Source: Acanthosoma haemorrhoidale
Taxonomy: Eukaryota > Arthropoda > Insecta > Hemiptera > Acanthosomatidae
Direction of reading: 5' to 3'
Assembly: GCA_930367205.1 (NCBI GenBank)
Contig: OV884011.1
Coordinates: 121,145,866-121,209,865 of the forward strand
DNA length: 64,000 bases
Shown here: piece by piece, positions 31,501 through 46,500 of the stretch
Numbering within the stretch: position 1 is the first letter of the stretch
Layout: every line of letters begins with the position of its first letter
Program-made: the position numbers and the translations under genes
Notes under the pieces: generated by a model
Told to the model about the DNA's origin: nothing
Databases searched by the model: none
The model's input: the letters and a program-made list of their open reading frames with translations, nothing else

Positions 31501-34500
31501 TGATTTCTTGCATAAATTACTATTTCCATATCAATTCATTCAAATCAATATAAGAAAAAGTTCAAAGGATTTTATTTTTATAATTTATGGACAGAATTTT
31601 ACTGAAAATCAAATTTTTTGTTTACCTTGGTATTTTAATTACATAAGTAAGTTATTTTTATGTTTTATAATAAAAAACTAATAGACAAAATATGTGGAAA
31701 ATATAAAATTAATTACAAAAGCTTATAATTTGAATTTTTTGTTGTAAGAAAATATTAGAAATAGGAAAAATATGAAATAGTTTACAACGTAATACACTAA
31801 ATGTATGTGTATTTTTTATTTAACCAGTCCTTGAATTGAAATTTACGACTAAGTACATTTCAAAATTATGTAGTGTAACACTGTGCTGCCTGTCACAAAG
31901 TATGTTTTTTAGGCAGGAAAAGGATCTTTTAACACTTATGCTTGTGACATGGCAATTTTTGTAGCTAGTTATTATCTGAGGTTCACTGTTTATGCCCGCC
32001 TTTATTATTTTCAGATGTCTATACCCAGGATTTTTGCTGAGAACTGTTGAAAATGTGTCTATCAACAATCGATCCTTGGAGGTGTCTATGTTTTTTAATT
32101 TGTTCCCAACTTTTCGACAATGTCAATTTCGAATTTCAGCGTCAAATGTTTTGTCTCAAGTTGTAATTTTGCATGAGGCAAACATGATGAATGCTATTGA
32201 AAGCTGTGTCCATATTAGTTTTAGTTGAGCTTAGTATGCTCTTAATTTTTGTCACAGATTAGGGCAATCTCAAAAACTGTGAGAATCAAATGTCTCAACT
32301 ACGTCAAATGTTCTTCATAAAACATTGCTGCCTCCAACCATGTTCCCCATTGAATAATCACGGGTTCTGGAGGAAGCTGACATAGCATAAATTCTTTGTA
32401 AGCATTTACTTTTAAAACATTTTTTGCCCAATGTTTAAGAGTTAATTAACATCTGAGAAAATATTCCGCACTTTTTCCACCCACAGTTTAATTAATGTGT
32501 CAAACAAGTACAAATGTGGACCATATTTGGAAAGAAAATTTTTAATCCTTCACCAATTAACCATGTAGGGTGCAGCATTTTTTACCAACAGTAGAACTTC
32601 GCCTTATTTAACCATTTCTTGAATTGAAATTTACGACTAAGTACATTTCAAAATTATGTAATGTAAAACTGTGCTTCCTGTCACAAAATATGTTTTTTAG
32701 GCGGAAAAAGGATCTTTTAACACTTATGCTCGTGTTAAATGGGTGTTTTGGAAAAATTCAATTTAACTGCTGTTGACAAAGCGACATTTCAAAATTTGTC
32801 CTCTCTGACAGCTTAATGGTAATTAAAAATGAATAAGGGTATTTTTCTGGATGTAGTATTCCAATAACAAATATAAAGCCCCCTTGAATCTGTGGTCACG
32901 CCTATCATTGGGTAATTAAATAAAGTGTTCCTGTATTTGTTGTTGAATTTTTGAAAAGGTCGACTCGTAGCATGTTTACAGGCAATTTTTTGTTACAATA
33001 CTTTAGTCAGGAATTTTTAATTTAATATATTTTGTTAAAAAGTTTTGAAAGATTACAACTCTAATTTGTTGAAGGAAATGTTTGAATAGACCACAGCATA
33101 ACATAAGTCTTTGTTGAATTGTTTCTGAATTTCAAAAGCTGAGCTGCATTCAGTAAGCAAAGTTTGGACAGGTTTACTACTTTTACAATTATCTCATCAA
33201 CTGTTTATTTCCAGCTAATTAAAAAAAAAAAAAATTATAACCAACGTTTTAAAAGGAAAATAATAATGTGTAGAGTGCATTACCTGAGTTACAGTGATCA
33301 TCTATTTGGGATTTTCTTTCTCTTCAATTGTTTTCTTACATGATGTGTAGAACACAGTCTTGAGTTCACGATAATTAATTATCCAACTTTTTACTTTGGA
33401 AGACTGACTTGATCCCACTGGCATGATAGCGTTTCTTTTAAAACCAGTGTTCACATTTAATAATAAACTAAGACTGGGTGTAAGGAACATCAATGGAAGA
33501 GAGGAATTGTGGGTGTTAATTGGTTTTCCACAAATTTACAGGGATAAAAAAAAATGAAATGTTTGAGAATTTCTCAAAAAATTCATTCAGAAAAAGTCAT
33601 ACATCACTTAACAAAAAATTTTGTTTGTATTTTTGTTGTCATGTTTACATTGTTAAACTAATTTACAAATAAGTTTTTTAATTTAGGCCAAATATGCAAT
33701 TTTGTGTAGTAAAAACATAAAATTTATTTATATATAATAAAAATTTAAAACACAATTTTGTGCAAAATAAAATTTAAGCATATTTATCAGGATGCCTTAA
33801 TTTGTGAAAATAAATTGTTTCTAATCCATTTAAAGGCAGCAATTTTTTTTACTAACTGTTTTGTATAAACTTTTGTTTTTTAATTTATAAAATTGCTGTT
33901 GTAAGAAAACTTTTATTTATAAGATATTGTTGTTAATATTTCTATTCTATGTGGTTTTTTTTTATTATTTATATCCATGTTTTCATTCAATGAAGTAAAC
34001 TTATCGAAAGACAAAAACCTTTTTTTATTAAAACTTTTTTCTAGTGAATTTTTAAGTAACAGTATTAAAAAAAAAAAATTATAACTTAAAAAACAACAGT
34101 TCAATTTTTTTTATATATTTTTTATTGTCATTTGAGATAAAACTTATTTCTCAAAAATAGTAGAAGTTCGAATGAAATTTTTTCAAAAAAAAAAAGTTAG
34201 TTATGCATCCCTGATCCTGATTAATTAGGCTTGATTGAAAACAAAGAGAGCTTAAGATCTTTTTCAAATAGATAGATATATCTTAGATTTGATTTTGTGC
34301 TTCACTTATAAGATTATCGATAGTAATCTACCAAAATCATGTATTTTTATTGGCATTATTTTATGAATGGATTATTCTTTAAAAAACAAATTAGTTGTCT
34401 AATATAAAAATATATTTTAGGTTCTCTTCAACTAAATGGTTAGTTGCCAGTGATGATGACTTGCCTCATTCTCCAGAAGAAGAAACCTCTGATGATTGGC

Positions 34501-37500
34501 CACCCTTTAAGAAGGTGATTGAAGTGTTGTTGTTTTTTTGTCTAAATATTCCCGTTTCCCGTGTTCATGAATTTTAAATTGTCTTGGTTAGGCTCCAGCT
34601 GAACAGTATGTGTTTATCGAAAATGGATGGGAACAAAGCATTGTGGGAATAAAAAAAACTGAATCATAAATAAAAATATTGTTGAAGGGTTACGTCAAGG
34701 GAGACCTTTAAACCTCTGGTAGTACATATTTTCCTGCCCTGTTTTTTTTGTTTTTTTTTCATATGAGTGCAATTTATACTAATAGTGTTATTAAAGGTCT
34801 ATTTTAGTTTTTAAAGTAACTTATTTTGTTTGAATAAATTATTAACAGTCATTAATTTCTTTATATTTTCAAATGATATAATTGTAATTACAAATGTCCT
34901 GTTGTTTTACTATATTTAACGGTGGTTTCTAATATTGAATCCTTATGCTAAATACTCTTTCATATATTTCATTCAAGTACGTTTTTACATTAATTATGCT
35001 CGCGTGTAATATGAATTTACTGAACGAATGAGTTGCAAACAGAATAATCGTCGTTATTTGTAATGTGCAGAATATACAAAGCTGCTTAGAAAACCCATTT
35101 ACTTTTTCATTTAGTTCCATTTCCAAAAACAGTCTGTAAGTGCAATAATGCAAGAGTAAAATGGACATAATGAGTTGTGATTCCCCTCCATTTTCATGTT
35201 TTAATGCTGTAAATACAGTTAATGCTAAAAATATTAGTATAAGAAGCCTAACTTTTCCCAAAATTTCTCTTGTTACTGAATTATAATTAGCAGATGGTTC
35301 CAGTTCTCCAATTAAGTGTAAAATAGTTAAAATTAGCACAATAAAAATTACTACCTGAAAGCCGTTGTATCTGTTTATAAATTTTACTTTATGTACAGGC
35401 TTATCATTCAAATACCATGACATTGAAAATGTGAAAACAATAATTACTATGAGGGGTTCACAACCAACCGATAAAAGAGTGATACTTGAACCGAAGGAAA
35501 CTGCTATATGTTGGAGTCTATTTGTTTTGTCCACTCCTCCAAAAACCGGTAAAAAAATTCCTACTGCAAATAAAATCCATGAGAGCGCTTCAAATATTTT
35601 TACTGAATAAAATAATTTGAAAATGGTAATCATTAAAGAGATAGAACTGAGAAATATATATACAGTCATTATTAGGAAATCATAAGAATCATTCCGCATG
35701 AAATAAGCACAAATAACACCCATTATAGGCAGCAAAACCCCTGTTGCAATAACTATTAGAGGGTCTTTGAACTTAGCTGTTGGCAACAAAACAGCTGCAC
35801 ATAATGTCAAACCCGAAAGAAGTGATGAAATTTTTAATGGAAATTTCTTTTTCAGTATTGAACTCTTTATCCCCATGACTAAGGTAATTGTCATTATAAC
35901 CCCACAAAGAACTAATTTAAACTTTAATGCCCAAATGAAACTTTCGGTAGCAACCCCATATATGACTGTATACAGAAATAATACAGCAAATTTTCGGAAG
36001 TTCAAACTATCTATGATTCCAGTCCATGTTTGGAAGTTGCCCAAAACAAAGCCCCAAACCGACAAAGCAATCAGCCAATAGAAAATATAGTGCAATGGCC
36101 AGTCCTTAAGTATTATAAACAGCACTGATGTTGTACCTATCAGTATTAGTAATGTATGCAAGCCAAAAAACCAAAGCTCTGTCTTTTTTCTTAACATTCG
36201 TATCCTCATTTCTTGGTCTGGATGTTTTGATATTTTTAACATTATTAATTGAATCAGCAAAGTAAGTGCCCAACCGATGAATATAGAATGTGTTAGACAA
36301 AATAACATGGTTTTCATGAATATTACATCTTTGTCTAATATCTTAAGACTAAGTGTTGTCAACTCGTCGGATATTTCGTTTATCTCACTGTAATTATTAT
36401 TGTTATTTAGTAAATTTGTAATGTTTGTTTGATAATGCTTGAGTATTTTTGAATCCAAGTCAGAACTAAAATGAAGTGTTTTCATTAACTGATTTCCTAC
36501 TTGCTGAAGTGTACTGTTGGCCATTGATGACAGATGAAATGCATTGCATGCTATTGTGTGGGCTTCTTCTTTTAAACTTAGGGCGAGAGCTGACTTACAC
36601 CAAGTACCGGTACTGCCAAGAGGTATAGGATTGCCCATTATTGTTGAAGCCATGAGGCTTATATCTTTTATGGCGATATTCACTTCTCCGATCTGATTCA
36701 CTCCTTTTCCCCACATCATAAATAATTCTCTACTTTTTTCATAATCCGTTGGATGGTCATTATCAGTGCACAGTATAAATGAAGTTTCATTGTCATGATA
36801 ATACTTATCAACTGTTGCAATTATTTTGTTTATGTTGTCCTCAAAATAATCCATCTTCGATTTGTAGTAGAGTTCTTTGCTCGATTTATTTTCAGGGTTA
36901 GTTGTAAATTCTGGTAGGCACACAAATATTATTACATTACTACTGTTATTGACATCACTGTTAAACTCCTGTTGTAGTCTGTCAGGTAATGTTTTCTTAT
37001 AAGTACTGGTTTTTGAGTCATTAATGTAGATTATTAATTTTTTCCAAGATTTACTTTTTTCACCAAAATAATCAAGGTATTTCAATTCTCCAGCATAGAT
37101 CGTTTTTGAAGCATGATTGAAAATGTGATCAAACTTTTTGTTTCTTTTTTCATAAATTGAAGAAAATGACCTAGGATTCTGTTCAAAACCGCCAGTAATT
37201 GCTGTTATTCCATTGGATCTTACTAAATTATTTTTTGCAGCTAAGCCCCAAATCCCAGACAACTTGTTGTGACTTGAAAATGGCTTACTCCTATTGTCAC
37301 TATTAATTATATTCCATGTTTCTTCTCCATCTAATCCATTAGCAATAATTAAAACTAACCTTTTAGCCAGAGGTTGATTGCTACAATTTTGTGAAGTTCC
37401 TTGGAATACCTCTCGTTGTAGGTGAATGTCAAATAAACATATAAGTAAGAAACTGTGTATTAAAGCACCACTTATTTCTAATTTCCACATCCCTGTTCTG

Positions 37501-40500
37501 TTTCATTTCTAAACTAGTTTTATTATATAATGTGTAAAACATATGTTAATCACAAAAATAAATCAATTTTTATTAAGGTTATTATTGAATAAAATAAAAT
37601 ATTTTGAACCTTACTAATATTGCGACAGCTTGATAAATAACCAGCTTAATAAACTCATTATTCTCCCTCTGTGTAGAAAAAATTTGTAAGCCTTTTAGAA
37701 GTATTGCTCTACCAGTATTATGTTGTGGTACATAAGAACAGGCTATAACTAATCAGGCATGTTAACCATTGCACCACGGAAACTGTTATTGTTTGATAAT
37801 CTACACCCTTATATTCTTCCATCTACGGCTGAAAGTTGGGCTACCACAAGTCCCCCACTTCTATTTATGGAAATGAAGTAAATTAATTTTTTATCTAGAG
37901 ATTTGAAATCTAAGTACTCCCATATCATGAAGAAGTTACGCTAACCACTTCACCATATGAGAGCTGCTATTACTGCAGCATTTTGCATTTATCAAATTCA
38001 GAAACTCGTATATGCATTTAAGAATGTTTCAAAGGCATCTTTCTTGCTTAAATTATACGTACAAATATTCCTGTTAGGTAGTCAGCCAAAACATTTCAGT
38101 TCATAAATTAACACTCCTTTCAAAGTTTATTTTCTAACCAGCAAACCAAATATTCATTCTAGTTCCATGCTTTAATTTTGTTATTTTTAAGACACCAACC
38201 CTGGTGAAGATGGCATCGCAAATCTGACCAATAGTCATGGTAACATGTATTAAAACTAATAATAACTTATATTACTGTGGCACATTTATTTTTGTAGGTA
38301 AATATTATTACGTTCTTTGATAGGTATGGTAATTTTATTTGTTATTCTTTTACTTTAAATTTATTTTATTTACTATTGATTATTAGGTTCTATTAACAAA
38401 AATAATTCTGGCAAAAAGATGAATTTAATTTTACAAACATAAAAAAATAAACTTATATTAATTATATAAATACTTGTCTATAAACTTGATTCCTTTTCTT
38501 CTTTAATTCTCTTCATTCTTTAAACAAAATTAATACTTCTTCTCTACGTGCTATTTCTCTTCGTTCTGCTTTAAGTCAATAACCACTAACCAACAAAGTT
38601 TTTAAGTTTTTCTTACTCACAATCTCAAGGTAATAACATGTATTACGGGCTGATCCCAAAACTAGATGAGTATAATGCTCTGTGTGTTTTCATTATCACA
38701 ACAAAAACTATACTATAAAAGTTTTTCCATGATCACTAGACCCAGACACCTATACACCAGGCCGATCCCATAACTAGAGTGCTGTAATTTTGTGTGTTTT
38801 CATTATCACAACCACAACTATACTATCTTTTGTTTTTTCCTCCACTCTCAATTGTTTTTGTTTGCCTTCTTGATTCAAGGTTGGATTATATATTTATATA
38901 CAAACTCCACAATATCTAATATCACAACAATATATACCTTCAAACAATATTTTTTAGCGATAACTTTGTAAGGGCCTTATTCTAAAAACTTTACAAATGT
39001 GTTTAGTACCACTCTTTTCAGAATTTATCCAACTTTAATGTATGTTACTTTCAAAATTTCAAGTCTGGATTGTGTTTTAAAATTATGAACAAAAAATTAT
39101 CACCAAAGTTAATAATTTCATTTCTTTCACTTTATTACATAATATCATTTTAAATCTTTTATATGTATGTGAGAGAGATGCAGACAAAATGCATGAGTGT
39201 AGAAATCTGACTAACACCATAACTGTCCAGATCACGAGGCCACTTACACTGGATGTGTGATGCTTGATCTTGCTAGGGGATTTAAGAGTTCGGATAATTG
39301 TCAATGGAATTAGAGGCTTTGTGGGGCCATGATCTATATTATATATATATCTTTTCATATTGATATCATTGTTTACTTATCTTTATTTCAGGTTGGCAGC
39401 TTTGACCCATATTCAGATGATCCTAGGTTGGCTGTAAAAAAAGTTGCCCTTTGCCCTGAAACAGGTGTGTTGGCTGTCGCAGGTACTGCAGGCCATGTAA
39501 TTCTTGCAAAACTTTCTAAGGATGGAAATACTCCTAAACCTCAGGTAGGAAGCTTATTGTAACTTTTTGTCTCCTATTTCCACCTTTTACGGGTCTTAAG
39601 CAGTGTCTATTTTTTTGGATGTAAACTAATAGATGTTTTAAGTGTGAGCCATGTAACCATTTTCGCTTTATTACTATTATCATTAGATCAATTCATTTAA
39701 AACATTTTTTTTTTCTTATTCCATGAAGTATAACCAACCAATGTTTTTCTGTCCAATGTCGTTCAGTAATGATTGAGAGTTATTCAATAAAATATGCTTA
39801 ATAACTTCTTCCTTCCTATTTTTTGTATGTATTGTATTTTTTATAAATTTCTCCAGAAGCCTGGATTTCATACTTCAGAGTAATTTCCCCAAGCTAGTGT
39901 ATTTATTTTTGGTGCTGATCTATCTCACAACAATCACTAATAGAGAGAAGTAAAATTTTTAGGTTGCCAACCCCTCAGGATTTTTCTCAAATTCAAAATA
40001 CCATTTGTATTCATTTCAAATATGAAAACTGCTAATCCTTCAATACAAATCAATTTCAGGCATTAATGGGAGGAGGAGGAGTAAAAATTTCAAAGTTTTG
40101 ATTCTCGCATTATTTTTTCCTTCATTCGGAACATTAATCATGCCCTATTTGGTGTTATTGCGGGGTTCATGACTAGAGATGGCAATAATTTAATTGAGTT
40201 ACTTATTAATCAATTAATTTTTGTGGTTTGATCAATTAATCAAAAGATTTTTCTATTTCTATTGGTAGCAATTTACAGGTGTGCATGCACCAAGTGTTAA
40301 ATGAACAGCCCTAACCACCATACAATTTAACAAAATATTCAATTGTGACGGATTCTTATCAAATTAATTTGTAAATTTTTTATTTTCTTATTTTTGTATT
40401 CAATATTTAATCGTGTCAATAATTTTTTTAAATAAAAGAATTTTAATTGATTAATAAGTAATTTGATTAAATTATTGCCATCTCTAGTTGTGACCACCAC

Positions 40501-43500
40501 AATATTTGGTGGTTAAGTAATATATTATGTTAAGAATTAACAGTATTTATGCCAAATTTACTGCAAATCTGATGATAATTAGAAATTGTGAGGATTAATG
40601 GGGTTAAAGTTTGGGGAGAAAGATAAAATGTCAAGATTGCAGTTCTCCCTTATGTTTTGCGTATGAAACTGAACTACATCTTTTTAAGTTTGTTGTGAAT
40701 ATCTCTACTTGCTTAGATGCCTTTTAGTCTACTGAAAAAACAGAACCTTGAACATGTTGCAACAGAAGTAATTCGTCCACAGTTTGAAAGGGGAACTATG
40801 TCTGTTTATGATAGTCAAAATCCGAGGAAATGGTGGGAAGTTTGTCAGAAATAGAAATTTCAAGATGGCAGCAATCCCACAGTTGGGTTTGGTAGTATAT
40901 CTTCCAACAAAGTTCAAGTAATACTGTAGTATTGTTTATTCTGTGGAAGTATGTTTTTGAATTATTCCATCATGAAATAAGTTCAAATGAAAGACATCAT
41001 TTATTTTATTACTGATTTTCTGGAAGATAGTGTCCATTTATATAAAAAAATATATTCAAAATAATTATGTCAAAAACACATAAAGTACATAACTTATTTC
41101 ACATAATAGCATTGTTTAACACAAACAATGAATCTTAAAATGAAATTAATATTTGCTTCTGAAGCTAAATTATACAGGGTTATACATCACTAATAACTAT
41201 TGTTTAAAGTTTAAATAATTATTTAATTCTTTAAGTAGATATTCTTATAGTTCTAAAAACAGTTTCTTGTTAAGTTTTGAATGCAGATATAACACCTCCG
41301 TACAATATCTCAAAGTTTTTTTAATGAATTCTGTAACAAATTGTATGTTTATACATAGAACAAAAAACAAATCATAAAAATACAAATCATAAAATTAAAG
41401 AAATAAACTAAACTGGCCCAGTTAAAGTCAATCTGAATGCTCTGATAAACTTTCAACTTCTTTTTCTGTAACATGATTTTTCTAAATCAGAAATTGTCTT
41501 TTGCCGTTCTAATTGTTCATACAGGTGGAGAACATTTGCGTGCAAAGGATCATTATTTTTTTTGGTAAGTATTTCACTCTTCAGCTTTGAACTCAAGGCA
41601 GAGTCAACCAACATGTGCCTACGAAATGCTCTGGACACTGCTTTTCCAGTCATTATTTGTTTCGCTGTGTTTGGTCCATGTATTGTTTGTAGCACCTCTT
41701 CTAGACCAACACCTTCCATCATACTTCCAATTTCACCAAAAAGATTCATTTAAGCGTGGAAAGGCCCCAGCATAATGACCAAATCCTCTAACTCTGTTAT
41801 ATATCTTCTGTCTCAGATTCTCTCATTAGCTATAAGAGAATATTTCCAAAGTTTGAGGCCTCATTGCCGTGCTGTGAATGGTATATTCACCTTTTAGAGT
41901 TGTAAGATTGTGATCAATGTTATCAGCAGAAAAAATATCTGTTTCACATTTGTCTTTTTCTATAAGGTATCCACCAGTTGCAGCAGATTCATACATCATA
42001 ATCTTTCTGATTGCCTCATAAGAGCTACTGAAACTTAAGTGACTCAGTATATCTAAAAGGAACTGGATCTGGAATGAGAGTACGCCAAAAGTGAAATACC
42101 TATCCTGCATTGGTGTTACAACAGAATACATGCCTGAATTATTGGTAGGCCAATGGCAGCTATATTCAGTTCGTCATGTGTAGAAAATATGTAATTTAGA
42201 AAATAGTAATTTTAGACTAGTTGGAAAATATTCAATACCTGTCCTCAATGTTCTGTTGCTGGGGATAAAATTCTTTTATTCCCAAACCAATTTTCTTACT
42301 CTTGATGTCCCTTTTAATTAACTTTACAACTGTTTCCTTAATTTAGTTTTTAATATTTTTAGCCTCATCACTGTCCGACTGCTGAATTGCCTCATGTTTC
42401 CTTATTATGGAGCTGATAAAGTCTCTTAAGATGACAATATCCAATTCTCCTTACTTATAAATATTGATTCCACAAAGTGTTCAACCATTTTTTATTTTAG
42501 TTACCGAGGTGCAAGTGCTTTCTTCTGCATATTGTAGATGTTGATTCATTAGGCAAATTAGATCACTGACTGTATATTATTCATCTTCATTTCCTTCTAT
42601 GGAGGGGAAAACCTTTTTAAACACTTCTGATATTTGTTTGGCTACTTTCTTTGTATTTATATTTATAGGGAATGTCTTTTCTAGTTCAGAAATTTACACT
42701 GCAAGACAGGTAGTACAATCGGCTGCAATGTGATCACTTCTGTAGACCATGTCTCATTTCGTTCCTTACATAATTGAAGTATTTTCTTTACATGTTACAA
42801 TGTTTCAGTCTGATTTAGAGTCATATTTTGAGCAGGAATCTACTAAATTCTCACAAAAGGAACAACTTGTTGCACTACTAAACCCACCATCACTGGAACA
42901 GGATTGAAACAGATGCATCGAACTCAGTAGTTGATAAACATAATAAAAAATGTTGTTGTCTTTCTTGTCTGTGAACCTCTTCCACACACTGTGTACGAAG
43001 TCACTGGCAAAAGCACAAACGTTTAAAACTTCTTTCTTTGTTAGATTTGTCTATTCCATCTGCACATTTATTTTGTGAACACCTCAGTTCATCATCATCA
43101 GTTTCCCGTTTACACATGATGCAAATGCATTTTTGACCTTCTGTTATGCATGAATTATTAATTCAACTTGGAACAGAAAAAGAAGTCAGATTACATTCTT
43201 GATTTTAATTTTAGAACTTAATATTCTGTTACTTGAAATTAATTAATTCTCTTATTTAACATCAAATTTGTGATCAGCACTAAAAAAATATCCTAAAAAC
43301 TTGTGTAAATTTCAATCATTAACTTCCTCAGGAAGAAATTCTTCATATTTTGTGGGAGGCCATATAGGAAAATTGTAAAAAAGTTATTTCCCGTGTAAGA
43401 ATTTTGTTGCATTTTTGATTTGTTTGCATTTTTTGAAATGTTAAAATTGCTTTTGTCCACCAATTTGTTCGAGGTCGAATGCTATTTTTAGTGGACTATT

Positions 43501-46500
43501 TGCTGAACACATCAATACACTTATAAACTTTTTATTTTATTAGATTCCATAAAGTTGTCGACTTAGCTGGAATGAATTTGATAGTTTGAACTTGACCCAT
43601 TTCAAAACCTCCTGTTCCTTTCTATTAATTTGATTGAATTAGTTTTACATTATTTAACTATGTAGCTCTTGTCATCTTAGTTTGGCTAAGTCTTAAACAG
43701 TTTCAATGCTGATAATATTTTAATTTAATTTGATTTGTAATTACACACTTAAAAATATTTGGAGATTCCAACTATTCCAGTCAATATTTTTCATGCAATA
43801 AGAGTAGATACTAAAAGTTGTAATAGAACATATTTTTCAATCTGAACATTATATTTCTTAGTTGATAAATAATGAATATCGTATGTAACATAACAATTTT
43901 TCATGCTGCAAGTTTGTTAGAGAGGTAAGAGCGATTAAACTCTTCATTTTTTTTTTCTTTTTTTTTTTTTTTGTGAAATTGCATGTAATGAATAGTTGTA
44001 ATGGTTTTTATTAGTTTTGAGACTATAAGGCTTGCAAATGTTTGAAGCTGCAGTGTTACAGTAAACTAATGTTCATCGAAGATGAATATATGATTTGTGT
44101 GTACATATAACAGTTTAAGAATAACTGTAAAATAAATGTATATTTTTGATTTTTAATACGAATTATTTCTTAACTTAAAACAATTTATGGAGATGCCGTG
44201 TTAGTCGTAGTATCCAATCTTTCACTTATTTCTTACATCTGCTTCATGTGTTAAAAAGCTGTTTAATTGCATGGATTTTCTGAAAATCATAGCTAAAGAA
44301 GATATAATTATGTATACAGAGAGTAGAAAATAAAGTGAAAGAAATATCTCAAAGATGTAAGTAGTGTAAAAAAATTTCTTACCAAAAAATTAACCAGCTT
44401 TTAAATCAAATGTACTTAAGTTCCAATGCCTCATCTATACAATTTGGTCTACTCAAGAGGTAGCAAGACCTTTAATATGCACATGATTTTACTCAGTTAG
44501 TGCACCTTCTGATGTCTTTCATGATTTCTGGCGTGCAGGAAAAAAAGAAGAGCATGTTATCAATGCAAACAAATCCTACAAAACGAAGACAAATTCTTTG
44601 ATTAAGCCATACTAACCAAGGCAGTCCAATAGGTCTATTTAGGGAGTGAGCAAGGATAGAGAAGCTAACTAGGATCTGGCTGCATATATTAATAAAGCAA
44701 AGGTAACTTTTGCCTAGCTAAATCCCATGTGATGGGCTAATTACATTCTCCACAAAACAATACTCTAAATTTTGAGAACTGACGTTATAGGTCTGGCGGG
44801 TCAAAAATTGTTGTATAATATCCCCAAAGTGGGGAGGAGACGCCCGCCACGGGCTAGGGTTGCTGCAACCTCTCCGGTCCGGCGAGCGCCAAGAAGGAGA
44901 TAAGGCGGGTGGACCTGTGGTCTTTCACCCTGGCTGCCGCCCTAGTCGGCGGGCAGCCTAATTCGTTTTGATCTGACTCCATAAGATCTTAAAAGGTGTG
45001 CCCCGACAGTGCACTATGTTCAGGAGAAGAGGAACAGGGTAGGTTTATAGGTAGTTTATGTGGTATTGGAATGACCAAGAATTCACACTCAGTGTCTAAG
45101 GGTAGGCGAAAACAGTCCGGATCCCAAAGGCGAGTGTGAACTGGAGAGAAGCAGACTGGACTGCCGTGGGAGACGATTCTAGGTAAGTTTGTAGGGCCAC
45201 AGCAACCGTCGTCCGTGAGGGAGAGGCCTCTCCTAAGGAAGTGCTAGTTTTAGCGAGGCGAAGGTGGGGATTCCACCTAGGAAGGTGTGGGGCCTGACAA
45301 TGCCGGACTAAAACATAGCGAGGATAGGAGAGAGAGATGCAGATGTAGTTTAATGAGAAGACCATGGTTTTTAGTAGAGCAGCAAGCACCAGTGGGGGGG
45401 GGGGAGAGAGATATGGATGGATGGCTCCCCACCTGCGGTTGTTTCCCCCACTAGCTTATCTCCCCTCTCCGCCGGACGTCATAAGCTTTATTTACAAAAC
45501 ATATGGAAACATAGATAGATTTTTCTGGGTCGAGAAGAAGGGAAATTATAATTATTTGTAATTAAGAGGTGGCCACAACAAGGTATATGACTGAGAGGCA
45601 TATGTGTGGTAATCATTAGAAAGTTGTGAGTATTTGTCAACAATACCCTCCAAAACATCTTGTGTATTTATTCCATTGTGGAGAAAAACTGGCTCAGAAG
45701 CTATATCGCAACAAATTATTAGCAGAAAGTGTCATTGATCAGGTCACACACTGACATTACAGTTCGTTACTGGACTAGAATCATCAAGGGATTAAAAATT
45801 TCATGTATTTAGGGTAAACAGGAAACTTATCTAGCACATAATAGCAGTATATTAAAGCAGGGGTGAAAACATGAGAGTTCCTTTTTTTTTTTTAAACAAA
45901 CAAAGCTCTAAAAAAATTATCTATTTTCTGTTTAAGGGTCCATTTTATTTTTATTGCTTTAGATTGTTTTTATTGCCAGTAATCGTAAATTTATTGGATT
46001 ATTTTATTTTGATTACTTAATATTATTTTAATCTTTTAATTGAGAGTGAAATCATATATTGCATCACAATATCATAAAATTTTATATATTTATTATGAAA
46101 CTAATTAATCTGTTTTCCACAGGTAGTTACAATGAACATCCTGAGTTCACGAGAGGGATTTGTTTGGAAAGGATACCAGGCCCTTTCTTTCAATGAGACA
46201 ACAACAAGCGAGCCCGGGTTCGCATGTACTTCTTTACTCCAACTTCACCCCCCTGCTGCGGTTACTGCCCTTGCTCTTCACTCTCCATGGGGCCTAGTTG
46301 CCGCCGGCACTGCTCATGGGATAGCACTGTACGATTTTCAAAAGATGGCAGCAGTCACAGTCAAGTCAACACTCAGTCCACTGGGTAGTGATTGTATTTA
46401 GTACTGCTCTTCTTACTATTGAAATAAAATCAGCTTACATTAATTAGCAAATTACTAGGGTAAATCTTGAAGTCTTTTTTAGTAGTTTTAAATAAAATTG

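Noticed and set aside
35365..36081. Plus-strand frames of 81 and 104 codons within the PIG-N-like gene
   Set aside because: Shadows of the membrane-spanning region of the opposite-strand ORF.
37895..37962. Possible true tRNA gene
   Set aside because: A- and B-box-like motifs are present, but no acceptor stem can pair; treated as a SINE head.
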